DNA from: Erythrobacter aureus
Lineage (GTDB): Bacteria; Pseudomonadota; Alphaproteobacteria; Sphingomonadales; Sphingomonadaceae
Direction: 5' to 3'
DNA: 64,000 bases
Assembly (NCBI RefSeq): GCF_003355455.1
Contig: NZ_CP031357.1
Span: 1,900,501-1,964,500, forward strand
Shown here: piece by piece, positions 9,188 through 20,157 of the stretch
How positions within the stretch are numbered: the first letter of the stretch is position 1
Layout of the letters: each line of letters opens with the position of its first letter
Translations under genes and position numbers: made by a program
The notes under the pieces: generated by a model
Told to the model about the DNA's origin: nothing
Database searches by the model: none
Seen by the model: the letters and a program-made list of their open reading frames with translations, nothing else

Positions 9188-9438
9188 TGGATAGCCAGGG
9201 CCTCGGCAGTTCTCGAACTGCTGAACCGGAAATCTATCGTTCAACGGAGCGGGAACTTCTTCCAACGATATGGAGGTACTCCGCAATCGAACTATGCAAT
9301 TCTACGAGGTCTGCTTCATCCCAGAATTTCGGGTTACCGCAGCCCATCTAAACTGATAATACTTGCTTCAAATATTGGGTTGTCAGACCTGCCATCCCGT
9401 GTTTATTTTCAGAATTCAGGATGTGAGGGTCGAAGATT

Positions 9439-11440
9439 ATGCAGATACTGTCGAAGGCGGTCGTAGCCGCCAGTCTCCTTGCGCTTGGAGGAACGGCGAT
9501 TGCCCTGCCCGCCCAAGCAGAAACCCGCGAAGAAACAGCCGCGCGCTATGGGGTTCGTGCGTCGGTTCTCGACATCAGCCTTTCGCCATCGGGTGATAAA
9601 ATCGCGTTCATTGCACCGGGGCCGCAGCATTCGGAGGTGTTGAATGTGATCGATCTTTCCGGTGATGCATCGGTCAAGACGATTGCTGGAAATACTGAGA
9701 TCAAGGCCGATATGACTCAGTGCGAGTGGGCGACGGAATCCCGGCTTGTCTGTAAAGTCTGGGTGATGACGCAGAATGATCGGGGATTGTTGTTACCGTA
9801 TGACCGCATGTTCGCGGTTAATGATGACGGGTCGGAATCCAAATTGTTGACCGAGCGGCGTAGTTCGAGCGCTTTAGGCATCAGGCAGGATGGCGGCGAC
9901 ATCGTCGCACTGGATGTCGCCGGCGAGGATGGCCATATCCTGATGACGCGTGAATATGTGAAAGAGTTTTCCGTCGGATCGCGGTTTGCAAATGACAAAC
10001 AGGGGTTGGGCGTCGATTTGGTCGACATCGTTAGCGGCAGTCGCGCTGTGTTGGAGCGTCCCGATCAGAACGCGACGCGGTTTATCGCAGACCAAACTGG
10101 CCGAATTCGAATAAAGGTCCGCTCCCTTGCGGATGGCCGGGGAGTACTGACTGGTGATAGCGTCTATATGTATCGCACGGAGGACAGCGATGCTTGGAGG
10201 CGGCTCGACGACATTACCATTGACGGCGAAACCGTCAGCGATTTTCACGCGGTTGCAGTCGATAGCGATAGGGACGTCGCGTTTGGGTTCGTAACCCGTG
10301 ATGGCTTCGATGCATTGGCCGAAGTGACGCTTGACGGATCGGCCAAAGGAAGGATGCTGCTCGCACGGGATGACGTAGACGTAGACAGGTTGATCAGGAT
10401 TGGTCGCCAGCGCAGGGTAGTCGGGGCCAGTTACGCCACGGAAAAGCGTGAGGTTGAGTATTTCGACGAGGAGTTGAAGGTCCTGGCCAGCGGTCTCTCG
10501 CAAGCCTTGCCAGACACGCCGCTCATCAACATCGTCGGTGCGAGTGCGGATGAAAACCGGCTGTTGATTGTCGCTTCCAGCGATACACAGCCTGGGACCT
10601 CGTATCTTTTCGACAAGGAAACAAAGAGCCTCGAGCCGCTTCTCGCGATTCGCAATTACCTGGTCGATCGGACGATGGGAGCGATGACTTCGATTGCCTA
10701 TCCGGCTTCGGATGGGACCAGTATTCCTGGCTATCTCACTTTGCCACCCGGGAAAGAAGCCGTGGGGCTACCCGCAATTGTCCTACCACACGGGGGCCAT
10801 CCGCTCGCGATGAGTGGGGGTTCGACTGGATCGTGCAGTTCTTCGTCGCGCGGGGTATGCTGTTCTACAGCCGAATTACCGCGGATCTTCTGGTTATGGT
10901 GAAGCGTGGTATGGCCGGAATGGCTTCAAAGCCTGGGATGTTGCGATCGGCGATGTCAACGATGCCGGTCGCTGGCTTGTCAGTCAGGGCATTGCCGATC
11001 CGGAAAGGCTTGCTATCGCGGGCTGGTCTTACGGAGGGTATGCCGCGCTGCAATCCCAAGTGCTCGATCCCGAACTGTTCAAGGCGGTTGTTGCAATCGC
11101 ACCGGTTACCGATCTCAAATATCTCCGCGAGGACGCGCGCGGATATACCAATTCCCGCGTCGTGAGCCGCTTCATCGGTGAAGGCCCGCATATCGATGCA
11201 GGCAGCCCGCTGCGACACGCGGAAAAATTCTCAGCACCGGTCGCGCTGTTTCATGGAACATTCGATCTCAATGTCGATGTGCGGCACTCTCGTGCCATGG
11301 CACGAGAACTGAGCAAAGCCGGGAAACAGGTCAGCTACAGTGAATACGAGGACCTCCAGCACAACCTGTCCGACAGTAAAGTAAGGACGGAAATGCTGCT
11401 GGAGATCGACGCATTTCTGACCAAGGCGTTGGGTGGCTAG
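9439..11440 (+). pseudogene. S9 family prolyl oligopeptidase, interrupted by two single-base deletions
   Basis: Reassembled, this is a secreted S9 serine peptidase of about 667 residues. It has a signal peptide (ending ALPAQA), a beta-propeller and a C-terminal alpha/beta hydrolase with nucleophile GWSYGGY, acid GTFDLNVD and histidine in LQHNLS. The frame is lost twice. One G is missing from the run at 10792-10796, where LPHGG should continue PSARDEWGFDW. One T is missing near 10856, where ARG should continue YAVLQPNYRG. Each missing base restores a textbook family motif, so the gene was intact recently or is intact and miscalled here. Base composition is more AT-rich than its neighbours, as is the 250-base gap upstream, which may mean transfer. 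The translated N-terminal part alone would lack the catalytic domain. Confidence 0.88.
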
Positions 11441-11667
11441 GCGAATTGGATTTCGAGACCTGGCCGTAGCAGGAGAGGGTGGTCTTGCATGAAACCCCTC
11501 TCCCTATCGTGGCGCGTGCAGGCTCGCATGGGGCTATCTTTGACGGGCAGCTTCTTGCCCCGCCGCACGCAGTGTTTGCGTACTTCGACGAGATATCCGG
11601 CGGAAGCGTGGGATAACCGGGAATGTGGGCCCACGTTTCGAGGGCGGTCAGCGTCGCCTTCGGCGCA

Positions 11668-12300
11668 CTAACGTTGTCGCTCAAGGAAGTCCGGAAGCCT
11701 TGCGCGCTTCTCTTGCGGCTTTGCCTGCGAGATCGAGCGCGCCATGCGTTCGATCTTTCGGCGCCATTTCGGAAGGCCTTTCTCCCAAGCTCCGTTCTTG
11801 ATCGGCCCGCATGCCCATACGCGAACGGGTTTGAAGCCGCAAAATCCGAGCACCTGTCGTTTCCAGCGCTTCACCAAGGCATTCCCATACATCAGACGCA
11901 GGAACAGAGGTGGCGTGTCCATCGTCGCGATGACATCGGCCGAGCGTCCGGCCATCAGCTTGTCCCACAAGGAGCTGCCTTCGCGATAGGCGAAAGTGAA
12001 GCCGGGCAGGAATAGGCGATCAAGCAACCCTTTGAGTTCTGCCGGTTCACTTCCCCACCACATGGGAAAGGCGACAACAAGGTGATCGCAGGCATCGAGT
12101 TTGGCCGCGAGTGCTCGCAACCCTGGTTCCCATTCGGTTCTACGGGCGTAACCGTGACGCAGGATGGGCGTGAATGTGATGTCGCGGAGGGCGACCACTT
12201 CCACGTCGACGTCAGGGGGCAAGGCTTGCCGATAGAGATCGAGCAAATGGGACGAAAACCGGTCACGGTCGGGATGTCCGTCGAGCAGCAGAATCTTCAT
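11668..12300 (-). CDS. NAD(P)H dehydrogenase (quinone)-like flavodoxin-fold oxidoreductase
   Basis: The 210-residue protein starts with the flavodoxin-like MKILLLDGHPD and carries VVAFPMWWGSEPAELKGLLD, the FMN/FAD-binding loop of the KefF/MdaB quinone reductase family. Such enzymes reduce quinones or detoxify electrophiles with NAD(P)H. I placed the start at 12300, with GGAG nine bases upstream; an alternative start 26 codons earlier gives an unlikely N-terminus. The last 45 residues are strongly basic. It lies alone on the minus strand, downstream of rpsD and its terminator. Confidence 0.85.
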   Translation of the reverse strand: MKILLLDGHPDRDRFSSHLLDLYRQALPPDVDVEVVALRDITFTPILRHGYARRTEWEPGLRALAAKLDACDHLVVAFPMWWGSEPAELKGLLDRLFLPGFTFAYREGSSLWDKLMAGRSADVIATMDTPPLFLRLMYGNALVKRWKRQVLGFCGFKPVRVWACGPIKNGAWEKGLPKWRRKIERMARSISQAKPQEKRARLPDFLERQR

Positions 12301-12354
12301 CGTCGGACACTCCCGAGCAGCGATTGACCGCTTCTCGCACCGATTTGCGTCGGA

Positions 12355-12394
12355 CAAAAGAAAAAGGCGGCTCCGCAAGGAACCGCCTTTTTCG
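12355..12394 (-). terminator. Rho-independent terminator of rpsD
   Basis: On the minus strand a stem of GGCGG-TTCC against GGAG-CCGCC closes a short loop and is followed by TTTTTCTTTT. It begins about 20 bases after the rpsD stop codon. The A-rich flank on the other side gives symmetry, but no plus-strand gene ends here. Confidence 0.85.
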
Positions 12395-12412
12395 TGTCGC
12401 GGATTTCGCGGT

Positions 12413-13027
12413 TTAGCGCGAGTAGAACTCGACCACGAGGTTCGGTTCCATAGTGACCGGGTAGGGCACTTCGTCGAGCTTCGGCACGCGGGTGAAGGTC
12501 ACCTTGTCGTTGCCGTCGGGCGCGACGTAGTCGGGAATGTCACGCTCGGGCAGGCTCTGCGCTTCGATGACCAGCGCCATTTCCTGGGCTTTCTTGCCGA
12601 GGCTGACGACGTCGCCGACCTTGACGCGGGCCGACGCGATGTTGGTCTTCACGCCGTTGAGGTAGATGTGGCCATGGCTCACGATCTGGCGGGCGGAGAA
12701 GATGGTCGGCGCAAACTTGGCGCGATACACGACCATGTCGAGGCGCTGTTCGAGCAGCCCGATCAGGTTCTGACCGGTATCGCCCTTCATGGCCGACGCT
12801 TCCTTGTAGGTGCGCTTGAACTGCTTCTCGGTCACGTCGCCGTAATAGCCTTTGAGCTTCTGCTTGGCGCGAAGCTGCAGACCGAAGTCGCTCATCTTGC
12901 TCTTGCGGCGCTGACCGTGCTGGCCGGGACCGTAGGAACGCTTGTTGACCGGGGAATTCGGACGACCCCAGATGTTTTCACCCATCCGGCGGTCGAGTTT
13001 GTACTTGGCGCTCTTGCGCTTCGACAT
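12413..13027 (-). CDS. rpsD: 30S ribosomal protein S4
   Basis: This 204-residue protein matches S4 throughout: basic N-terminus MSKRKSAKYKLDRRMGENIW, the GPGQHGQRRKSKMSDFG segment, and the S4 RNA-binding domain at about 95-160 (LEQRLDMVVYRAKF, SHGHIYLNG). S4 nucleates assembly of the 30S body. AAGGA lies upstream of the ATG at 13027. The gene stands alone rather than in a ribosomal-protein operon, as is usual in alphaproteobacteria, and has its own terminator. Confidence 0.98.
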   Translation of the reverse strand: MSKRKSAKYKLDRRMGENIWGRPNSPVNKRSYGPGQHGQRRKSKMSDFGLQLRAKQKLKGYYGDVTEKQFKRTYKEASAMKGDTGQNLIGLLEQRLDMVVYRAKFAPTIFSARQIVSHGHIYLNGVKTNIASARVKVGDVVSLGKKAQEMALVIEAQSLPERDIPDYVAPDGNDKVTFTRVPKLDEVPYPVTMEPNLVVEFYSR

Positions 13028-13232
13028 AGGTCTTTCCTTCAATTCGCTGAGCCACCCAGTGGCGGCCATCCAACCCGGCATCGCACCGCTGGAAAGTGTT
13101 CCAGCGCGGCTACCGCTTCACCGGGGTGCGGAGCCAATTCGCGAAGGCGCGCTCCTAGCAATATTGCGCAGCGCGTCAAGCGGTAAGATAGGCGCTCGAC
13201 AAGTACGTTCAAGCGGGGCAGGGCGCTGCGCC

Positions 13233-13544
13233 ATGAATGACAATTTCAAACTGCCCGAGACCTGCACGAACATGGCGGAAGTACGGATCGGGGTGGACCA
13301 GACAGACCGTGAGTTGATGGAATTGCTCGACCGTCGGTTCGGCTATATGCGCGCCGCCGCCCGCATCAAGACCGACCGCAATGTCGTGAGAGACGAAGCG
13401 CGCAAGGCCGAGGTGATCGAAAACGCACGGGCGGATGCCGAGCGCCGCGGGCTGCCAGCAGAAGAGCTTAAGCGAATTTGGGACGATCTGGTCGAAACCT
13501 CGATCGCCTACGAATTGGTCGAATGGGACCGGATCAGGACTTAG
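13233..13544 (+). CDS. Chorismate mutase (AroQ type)
   Basis: The 103-residue all-helical protein fits monofunctional AroQ chorismate mutase, which makes prephenate for Phe/Tyr synthesis; the PchB-like isochorismate lyases are close relatives. Characteristic residues are R20 in the N-terminal helix (VRIGVDQTDRELMELLDRRF), the K/R pair in AARIKTDRNVVRDEARKAEVI, and a final helix with an ETSIAYEL pattern. It converges on the methyltransferase gene and the two coding regions overlap by 11 bases at their 3' ends. Confidence 0.87.
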   Translation: MNDNFKLPETCTNMAEVRIGVDQTDRELMELLDRRFGYMRAAARIKTDRNVVRDEARKAEVIENARADAERRGLPAEELKRIWDDLVETSIAYELVEWDRIRT

Positions 13545-14262
13545 GTTCGCGTTCCAAACTGGACAATACACCGCGCAGGGTTCGCACCTCCAGATGGTTC
13601 CAGCCCGGCTTGGTGAGGACACCCCGCAGGGTCCGGCGGGTTGCTTCGGCGCGGGCTTCGGGCAGAAAATAGCCCTTTGGCTCCAACAGGCGTTCGAGAT
13701 GCCCGATCAGGCCGTCGAGTTCCCCCTGCGGTGCCGGCGGGAGGAGGTCTTCCTGCGGCGGCTGCACCAGTTCCTCGTGCTTGGACCACTCGTAAGCGCA
13801 TAGAATCACCGCCTGCGCCAGATTGAGCGATCCGAATTCCGGATTGATCGGGACGGTCAGGATGGCGCGGGCAAGGGCGACGTCTTCGGTTTCCAGTCCC
13901 GACCGTTCCGGGCCGAACAGGATTGCACTGCGGCCGTGTGCTTCGGCAATCTCCCGGCTTGCCTCTTCCGGAGTGACGACGGGTTTGGTAACGCCACGCT
14001 TGCGCACCGTAGTGGCATAGACATGCGCGCAATCGGCCACCGCCTCGGCGGTCGTGGCATAGACCTGCGCCTTCTCCAGCACGATGTCGGCGCCCGCCGC
14101 AGCCGGACCTGCGGAAGGATTGGGCCAGCCGTCGCGCGGCTCGACCAGACGGAGCTCGACCAGCCCGAAATTGAGCATGGCGCGAGCGGCCTTGCCGATG
14201 TTCTCGCCCAGTTGCGGTCTGACGAGAACGATTATCGGTTTGCGGGTCTCAGCCGCGCTCAT
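13534..14262 (-). CDS. TrmJ-type tRNA/rRNA 2'-O-methyltransferase (SpoU family)
   Basis: The 242-residue protein has the SPOUT-fold motifs: PIIVLVRPQLGENIGKAAR near the start, SAILFGPERSGLETEDVA in the middle and PEFGSLNLAQAVILCAYEW, the trefoil-knot SAM site. The best match is TrmJ, which methylates the ribose at position 32 of tRNA; other SpoU methylases are possible. I started at 14262, where the conserved domain begins, overlapping the end of nrdR by 14 bases. The 3' end overlaps the convergent chorismate mutase. Confidence 0.9.
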   Translation of the reverse strand: MSAAETRKPIIVLVRPQLGENIGKAARAMLNFGLVELRLVEPRDGWPNPSAGPAAAGADIVLEKAQVYATTAEAVADCAHVYATTVRKRGVTKPVVTPEEASREIAEAHGRSAILFGPERSGLETEDVALARAILTVPINPEFGSLNLAQAVILCAYEWSKHEELVQPPQEDLLPPAPQGELDGLIGHLERLLEPKGYFLPEARAEATRRTLRGVLTKPGWNHLEVRTLRGVLSSLEREPKS

Positions 14263-14719
14263 GGGCAGCCGCTTCCTGCACCGTGCTGGCGAATTCCTCG
14301 AAATCGCGAGCCTCGCTGAAGTCCCGATAGACGCTGGCAAAGCGGATATAGGCCACGCTGTCGAGACCCCGCAGCCCGTCCATAACCATTTCGCCGATGC
14401 GCTGCGAGGGGACTTCAGCCTCTCCGGCGGTTTCCACTTGTCTTTGGATACCGCTGACAAGCTGGTCGATCCTCTCTTGGGGCACATCGCGCTTGCGGCA
14501 AGCGAGCGCGATCGACTGCTCCAGCTTGCTTCGATCGAAACTTTCGCGCCGGTTGCCACTCTTGACCACGGTCACTTCGCGCAGTTGCACGCGTTCGAAA
14601 GTCGTGAACCGGGCGCCGCAGCTCGAGCATTGACGACGACGACGAATCGAGGTCGAATCCTCGGTCGGACGACTGTCCTTTACCTGGCTGTCGTCATGGG
14701 CGCAGAAAGGGCAACGCAT
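14249..14719 (-). CDS. nrdR: Transcriptional repressor NrdR
   Basis: This 156-residue protein has the NrdR layout: an N-terminal zinc ribbon (MRCPFC...CSSCGARF, four cysteines) and an ATP-cone domain at about residues 49-140 (VTVVKSGNRRESFDRSKL). NrdR senses ATP/dATP and represses ribonucleotide reductase genes. In many alphaproteobacteria nrdR sits directly downstream of glyA, as here with one small gene between. Confidence 0.97.
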   Translation of the reverse strand: MRCPFCAHDDSQVKDSRPTEDSTSIRRRRQCSSCGARFTTFERVQLREVTVVKSGNRRESFDRSKLEQSIALACRKRDVPQERIDQLVSGIQRQVETAGEAEVPSQRIGEMVMDGLRGLDSVAYIRFASVYRDFSEARDFEEFASTVQEAAAHERG

Positions 14720-14944
14720 TTACGGTCGCAGGCGCTTGTAGAGCATGAAGCCAGCGCCTGCGACAAGACCAAGCGGCCATGTCACCACGGGGAGTATCCC
14801 GCCGGCCAGGGCGCCGACGGCGGCGCCTGTCAGCACCGGCTTGGTCGAAGGGTGACTGAGTCCCTCCTTCGCCATGCCCTTGATTTCCGCACCCGCGTCG
14901 GAAACCAGATCGTGATCCTGATGCTGCGGTTCTTTATCGTCCAT
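14720..14944 (-). CDS. Small membrane protein of unknown function
   Basis: The 74-residue protein has a charged N-terminal half (MDDKEPQHQDHDLVSD) and one long hydrophobic stretch at about 40-68 rich in Gly/Ala, ending in KRLRP. It looks like a single- or double-pass membrane peptide. The stop codon touches the start of nrdR and glyA ends 11 bases upstream, so it lies inside the rpiB-glyA-nrdR run. I do not recognise a family. Confidence 0.7.
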   Translation of the reverse strand: MDDKEPQHQDHDLVSDAGAEIKGMAKEGLSHPSTKPVLTGAAVGALAGGILPVVTWPLGLVAGAGFMLYKRLRP

Positions 14945-14955
14945 CGCTCGTCTCC

Positions 14956-16269
14956 TCAGCGGCCCGGATAGACGGGGAAGGCAGCGCAGAGCTCGGCGAC
15001 CTCGCCGCGCACCCGCTCTTCGACCTGTCCGTCACCTTCGGGGCCATTGCGCGACAACCCATCTACCACTTCGCAGATCAGCGCGCCAATCCGACGGAAT
15101 TCCTCGGGGCCGAAGCCCCGGGTGGTGCCCGCCGGGGTGCCCAGGCGAATGCCGCTGGTCACGAAGGGGCTGCGGGTGTCGTAGGGGATACCGTTCTTGT
15201 TGCAGGTCAGCCAAGCTCGGTCGAGACCGGCTTCGGCCGCCTTGCCCGTGACATCCTTGGCGGTGAGATCGACCAGCATCGAATGATTGTCCGTCCCGCC
15301 CGAGACAACGCGCAGCCCGTTTGCTTCGATGCCTTCCGCCAACGCACGCGCGTTTTCGACGACGCGGTGCGCATAGTCCTTGAAATCCGGGCGCAGCGCT
15401 TCACCGAATGCGACCGCCTTGGCAGCGACTACGTGCATCAGCGGGCCACCCTGCATGCCGGGGAATACCGCCATATTGATCGGCTTGGTCAGCTCTTCGT
15501 CGTCCCACAGGATCACGCCCGAACGCGGACCGCGCAAGCTCTTGTGGGTCGTGGTGGTGACGATATGCGCATGGGGGAAAGGGTTAGGATGCGCTCCGCC
15601 GGCAACAAGGCCCGAAATGTGGCTCATGTCGACCATCAGATAGGCGCCGACCTCGTCCGCCACCCTGCGAAAGGCTTCCCAGTCCCACACGCGCGAATAG
15701 GCAGTGCCGCCGGCGATGATGAGCTTGGGCTTGTTGGCTTTCGCGATCGCCATGACCTCGTCCATGTCGATCAGTTCGTCATCCTTGCGTACGCCGTAGC
15801 TCACCGGATTGAACCACTTGCCGCTCATATTGACCGGCGAGCCATGGGTGAGGTGCCCGCCCGAATTGAGATCGAGCCCCATGAAGGTATCGCCCGGTTG
15901 TAGCAGCGCGAGGAAGACCGCTTGGTTCATCTGGCTGCCAGAGTTGGGCTGGACGTTGGCGAAGTTACAGCCGAACAGTTGCTTGGCGCGTTCGATGGCC
16001 AGTGTTTCGATCACATCGGCATAGTCGCAGCCGCCATAATAGCGCTTGCCCGGATAGCCTTCCGCATATTTGTTGGTGAACACCGAGCCCGTGGCTTCGA
16101 GCACAGCACTCGAAGCGATGTTCTCGCTTGCGATCAGTTCGATCTTATCCTGCTGGCGCGCGAGTTCCTTGCGGATCGCAGCGTGGATCTCGGGATCGGC
16201 CTCGGCAAGCGTATCGTGCCAGAAGCGGTCCATCGGATTGCGGTCGGTATTGGCGGACTGGGTAGCCAA
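14956..16269 (-). CDS. glyA: Serine hydroxymethyltransferase
   Basis: The 437-residue PLP enzyme interconverts serine and glycine with tetrahydrofolate. Clear motifs are KIELIASENI, the YYGGCDYAD substrate loop, VDMSHISGLVAGG and the PLP-lysine site TTTTHKSLRGPRSG. I chose the TTG start at 16269 because GGAG lies seven bases upstream and it begins two bases after the rpiB stop; an ATG 12 codons downstream is the alternative. rpiB, glyA, the small gene and nrdR are closely spaced on one strand. Confidence 0.96.
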   Translation of the reverse strand: MATQSANTDRNPMDRFWHDTLAEADPEIHAAIRKELARQQDKIELIASENIASSAVLEATGSVFTNKYAEGYPGKRYYGGCDYADVIETLAIERAKQLFGCNFANVQPNSGSQMNQAVFLALLQPGDTFMGLDLNSGGHLTHGSPVNMSGKWFNPVSYGVRKDDELIDMDEVMAIAKANKPKLIIAGGTAYSRVWDWEAFRRVADEVGAYLMVDMSHISGLVAGGAHPNPFPHAHIVTTTTHKSLRGPRSGVILWDDEELTKPINMAVFPGMQGGPLMHVVAAKAVAFGEALRPDFKDYAHRVVENARALAEGIEANGLRVVSGGTDNHSMLVDLTAKDVTGKAAEAGLDRAWLTCNKNGIPYDTRSPFVTSGIRLGTPAGTTRGFGPEEFRRIGALICEVVDGLSRNGPEGDGQVEERVRGEVAELCAAFPVYPGR

Positions 16270-16270
16270 A

Positions 16271-16726
16271 TCAGATCTCCGGATTGGAAAGCTTGTCGAC
16301 GCGGCGCTGGTGACGCCCCGTTCCGTTTGGAAGAGAGTCGGCGAATTCGGTTTCAAGGAAGGCTGTAAGGCAGGCCTTGGCCATGTCGCTGCCGGTCAGG
16401 CGCGCACCCATGGCGATGCAATTCGCATCATTGTGTTCGCGCGCGAGGGATGCGGACAGGGGTTCCGAGACCAGCGCACAGCGCACGGTAGGGTTGCGAT
16501 TGACGCTCATCGAAATGCCGATGCCAGAGCCGCACAAGGCGACGCCGCGCTCGGCTGTGCCGTCTGCAACGACGCTCGCCAGCTTGTAACCGAAGTCGGG
16601 ATAATCGACGCTGTCTGTGGTGTCGGGGCCGAGGTCCGCGACCTCGTGACCCTGCTCGATCAACCAGTCGCGCAGCTCGGTCTTGAGGTCGATGGCGGCA
16701 TGGTCGGAGGCAATGGCAATACGCAT
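16271..16726 (-). CDS. rpiB: Ribose 5-phosphate isomerase B (RpiB/LacA family)
   Basis: The 151-residue protein has the RpiB motifs: MRIAIASDHAAIDLK at the N-terminus, the phosphate-binding SVDYPDFGYKLA, the active-site cysteine in ALCGSGIGISM, and REHNDANCIAMGAR. The enzyme interconverts ribose 5-phosphate and ribulose 5-phosphate. It is immediately followed by glyA, as in many alphaproteobacteria. Confidence 0.95.
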   Translation of the reverse strand: MRIAIASDHAAIDLKTELRDWLIEQGHEVADLGPDTTDSVDYPDFGYKLASVVADGTAERGVALCGSGIGISMSVNRNPTVRCALVSEPLSASLAREHNDANCIAMGARLTGSDMAKACLTAFLETEFADSLPNGTGRHQRRVDKLSNPEI

Positions 16727-16843
16727 GGGGGCGGCATAGGGATTTGAACGCCTAGCTTCCAGTGCAAATCGGATTTTGGCAGGGGTAAAAAGCCGTGGTG
16801 ATCGTGAAATGTCCTTTAACCAATCGCGCTTAAGTGTGATTCC

Positions 16844-18079
16844 ATGTCGACTGGTCTCAAGCTTGCCTTACCTGCGGAAAAGCACCCCCTGCGGTTCGAA
16901 GCGGTCGAGAGTGAATCGATCCAGCGGATATTGCATACAACCCGTGAACATCTCGGAGCCGAAATCGCCTTCGTCGGACGCTACGTCGATGGGGATCAGC
17001 GTGAGTTAATGCACGTCGATACCGATCTTGACCTGCCGATGGGAGCGGGCTTTCGCGAGCCGCGCGAGGACAGTTTCTGCTGGCATATCCTAGAAGGACG
17101 TCTGCCCGAGCTCATTCAGGACGCTGCCGACTACGAGCTTGCCAAGAGTTTGCCGGTCACCAACATGCTGCCCGTGGGGTGCCACCTGAATGTCCCCTTG
17201 CGGTTTTCCGACGGAGCGGTCTTCGGAAGTTTCTGCTGCGTCAGCCGACAAGCCGATAGGACCGTAACCGAGCGCGACATGAATGTCCTTCGCGCGTTCG
17301 GAAGGCTCGCAGCCGAGCATATAGAGAGTTCGATTGCCGAGGACGAGCAATCAATGCGGCTCGATCGGAGGATTTCTGATGCTATCGGACGGCGTGCGAT
17401 CAACATCGTACAACAACCGATTCATGAGGTGCGAACGCAGCGTGCTGTAGGCGTCGAGTGTCTATCGCGTTTCGAAGACGCGCAATCTCGCGGTCCCGAC
17501 AAATGGTTTGCGGAGGCCGTTGCGGTTGGACGTGGCGTCGAGCTTGAGCTGGCGGCGATCGAGCTGGCCCTCGAGACGGTGGAACATGTTCCTCCAGGCG
17601 CGTATGTTTCCATTAACGCTTCGCCGGAAACCGTCCTTTCGGGCGAGATCGCGCCCCTCTTAGAAAAGCATCGCGCTCGTAACATAGTGGTCGAATTGAC
17701 CGAGCACGAAAAAGTTAGTGATTTTATACGGCTGCGCGATTCGCTCAGGGAGATCGCAAAGTACGCGCGCATAGCGGTGGACGACGTCGGTGCTGGTTAT
17801 GCAGGGCTGCGCTACCTCGTCGATCTGGCACCCGACCTTATGAAGCTCGATATGAGCCTGACCCGGAACATTCATCAAGACCTGGCGCGACAGGCCTTGG
17901 CAAAGGCGATCGTGAGCTTCGCCGGAGCAATCGGTAGCAAGGTTATTGCCGAGGGCATCGAATGCCAAAGCGAGCTGGATATGCTGACCCGCATAGGAGT
18001 GGATTACGGCCAAGGCTACCATTTCGCCGCACCCATGTCGGTCGCCGTGGCATCACGCCATTTGCGGGAGCATGCTTGA
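16844..18079 (+). CDS. GAF-EAL protein, probable cyclic-di-GMP phosphodiesterase
   Basis: The 411-residue soluble protein has an N-terminal GAF sensory domain (about 20-165, including DSFCWHILEG) and a C-terminal EAL domain (about 178-405). The EAL signature reads ECL at 205-207, keeping the metal-binding glutamate. Other catalytic positions are kept: Asn in SINASPE, Glu in VELTEHE, the Asp pair in AVDDVGAGYAGL, Lys in LMKLDMSL and Glu in AEGIECQSE. So it is probably an active c-di-GMP phosphodiesterase controlled by an unknown ligand. It has no GGDEF domain or membrane segment. Confidence 0.9.
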   Translation: MSTGLKLALPAEKHPLRFEAVESESIQRILHTTREHLGAEIAFVGRYVDGDQRELMHVDTDLDLPMGAGFREPREDSFCWHILEGRLPELIQDAADYELAKSLPVTNMLPVGCHLNVPLRFSDGAVFGSFCCVSRQADRTVTERDMNVLRAFGRLAAEHIESSIAEDEQSMRLDRRISDAIGRRAINIVQQPIHEVRTQRAVGVECLSRFEDAQSRGPDKWFAEAVAVGRGVELELAAIELALETVEHVPPGAYVSINASPETVLSGEIAPLLEKHRARNIVVELTEHEKVSDFIRLRDSLREIAKYARIAVDDVGAGYAGLRYLVDLAPDLMKLDMSLTRNIHQDLARQALAKAIVSFAGAIGSKVIAEGIECQSELDMLTRIGVDYGQGYHFAAPMSVAVASRHLREHA

Positions 18080-18101
18080 CGGGACCGCAGGCGGCCCCGT
18101 C
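18078..18101. terminator. Stem-loop between the convergent EAL and rpoD genes
   Basis: An imperfect inverted repeat (GACGGG-A-CCG against CGG-C-CCCGTC) fills the 27 bases between two convergent stop codons. No uridine run follows on either strand. Termination in both directions is inferred from position. Confidence 0.4.
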
Positions 18102-18106
18102 CGGCA

Positions 18107-20104
<1,998 letters not shown>

Positions 20105-20157
20105 AGAGATTTCAAATCCAGTCTATTCGCTTTGGGCGGGTCGCGATCCCGCCAAGA

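Noticed and set aside
9206..9221. Inverted repeat GCAGTTCTCGAACTGC upstream of the S9 gene
   Set aside because: It lies over 200 bases from the start codon and just after another gene's stop. It has no uridine tail, so neither an operator nor a terminator role is supported.
11437..11634. Small minus-strand open frame (65 codons) after the S9 gene
   Set aside because: Its peptide shows no recognisable motif, and the 227-base interval gave no ribosome-binding site or terminator to support a gene.
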